From Methanosarcinales archaeon (GTDB taxonomy: Archaea; Halobacteriota; Syntropharchaeia; Alkanophagales; Methanospirareceae): DNA of 6,134 nucleotides. The position numbers were made by a program, and so were the translations under genes. The stretch spans positions 364 through 6,497 of the forward strand of contig JAODGP010000065.1 of NCBI GenBank assembly GCA_025464345.1, read 5' to 3'. The notes under the pieces are model-generated. The model was not told the origin of the DNA. It was given only the letters and a program-made list of their open reading frames with translations, and did no database searches. Below, in pieces: positions 6,043 to 6,134 of the stretch (the stretch's first letter is position 1; each line of letters starts with the position of its first letter).

Positions 6043-6134
6043 ATGGGAGACAAAGTCACCATAAAGATACCGCGTGAGCTGTATGAGAAGCTACGGGCGA
6101 TGATAGAGGGCACGGGATTCTCCAGCGTTACCGA
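6043..6134 (+). CDS. Ribbon-helix-helix (CopG/MetJ-fold) protein, N-terminal 30 residues only
   Basis: Thirty codons plus two bases are visible before the right edge. The N-terminus has the RHH pattern: a strand of alternating residues (KVTIKIP, 4-10) that would pair with a partner subunit and enter the DNA major groove, then helix A (RELYEKLRAMIEGT, 11-24), then GFSSVT followed by D or E (25-31), the usual cap before helix B. Many archaeal proteins have almost this same opening; some are small standalone regulators, and in others the RHH unit is attached to a larger domain. The rest of the gene is outside the window, so neither length nor partner domain can be told. The start is fixed by the TATA box 29-36 bases upstream and by a stop codon in the same frame directly before the ATG (TAA at 6040-6042). 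Confidence 0.75.
   Translation, partial: MGDKVTIKIPRELYEKLRAMIEGTGFSSVT

Noticed and set aside
1..6134. Defence island, mobile element or CRISPR-type system
   Set aside because: No repeats of that type, transposase, nuclease-toxin pair or integrase is visible; Hef is a housekeeping repair protein, and the RHH gene is cut off before any toxin partner could be seen.

Overview
The window looks like ordinary chromosome from a euryarchaeon, probably a methanogen-related lineage. Three things point there. It carries a full-length Hef (XPF-type helicase-nuclease), a protein essentially confined to Euryarchaeota. It carries a GXGXG beta-helix protein of the formylmethanofuran dehydrogenase subunit C / glutamate synthase domain 3 superfamily. 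Its promoters are archaeal, with TATA elements close to the start codons, and its coding sequence uses the Ile codon ATA heavily. A relative of ANME-1 (Methanophagales), Syntrophoarchaeales or Archaeoglobi would fit, but that is an impression and was not tested. No insertion sequence, CRISPR array, integrase or phage gene is visible.

Layout: (1) Bases 1-2951, minus strand: hef (2951 to 720), followed after 3 bases by a GXGXG-domain gene that runs off the left edge. (2) Bases 2952-3000: a 49-base AT-rich divergent promoter region. (3) Bases 3001-3519, plus strand: a GNAT N-acetyltransferase. (4) Bases 3587-5667, minus strand: a tRNA-Arg(UCG) gene, then cobT 8 bases after it, then a radical SAM gene that overlaps the cobT stop codon by 4 bases. 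These three are probably one transcription unit. The GNAT and radical SAM genes converge across a 67-base gap. (5) Bases 5668-6042: about 375 bases without a convincing gene, holding the tRNA promoter, two inverted repeats and, at the right end, a strong TATA box with a palindrome just behind it. (6) Base 6043 onward, plus strand: the first 30 codons of a ribbon-helix-helix (CopG/MetJ-fold) protein.

Functionally, hef serves replication-fork repair, cobT serves lower-ligand activation in corrinoid (vitamin B12-type) assembly, and the tRNA reads the Arg codon CGA. The radical SAM and GNAT proteins have recognisable folds but unknown substrates.

The points most worth a second look are the palindrome overlapping the predicted start site of the RHH gene (a candidate autoregulatory operator), the tRNA-cobT-radical SAM unit in which tRNA 3' processing would create an almost leaderless cobT mRNA, and the tight coupling of hef to a GXGXG protein that carries an unusual insert. 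I found no convincing evidence of a wholly new multi-gene system.
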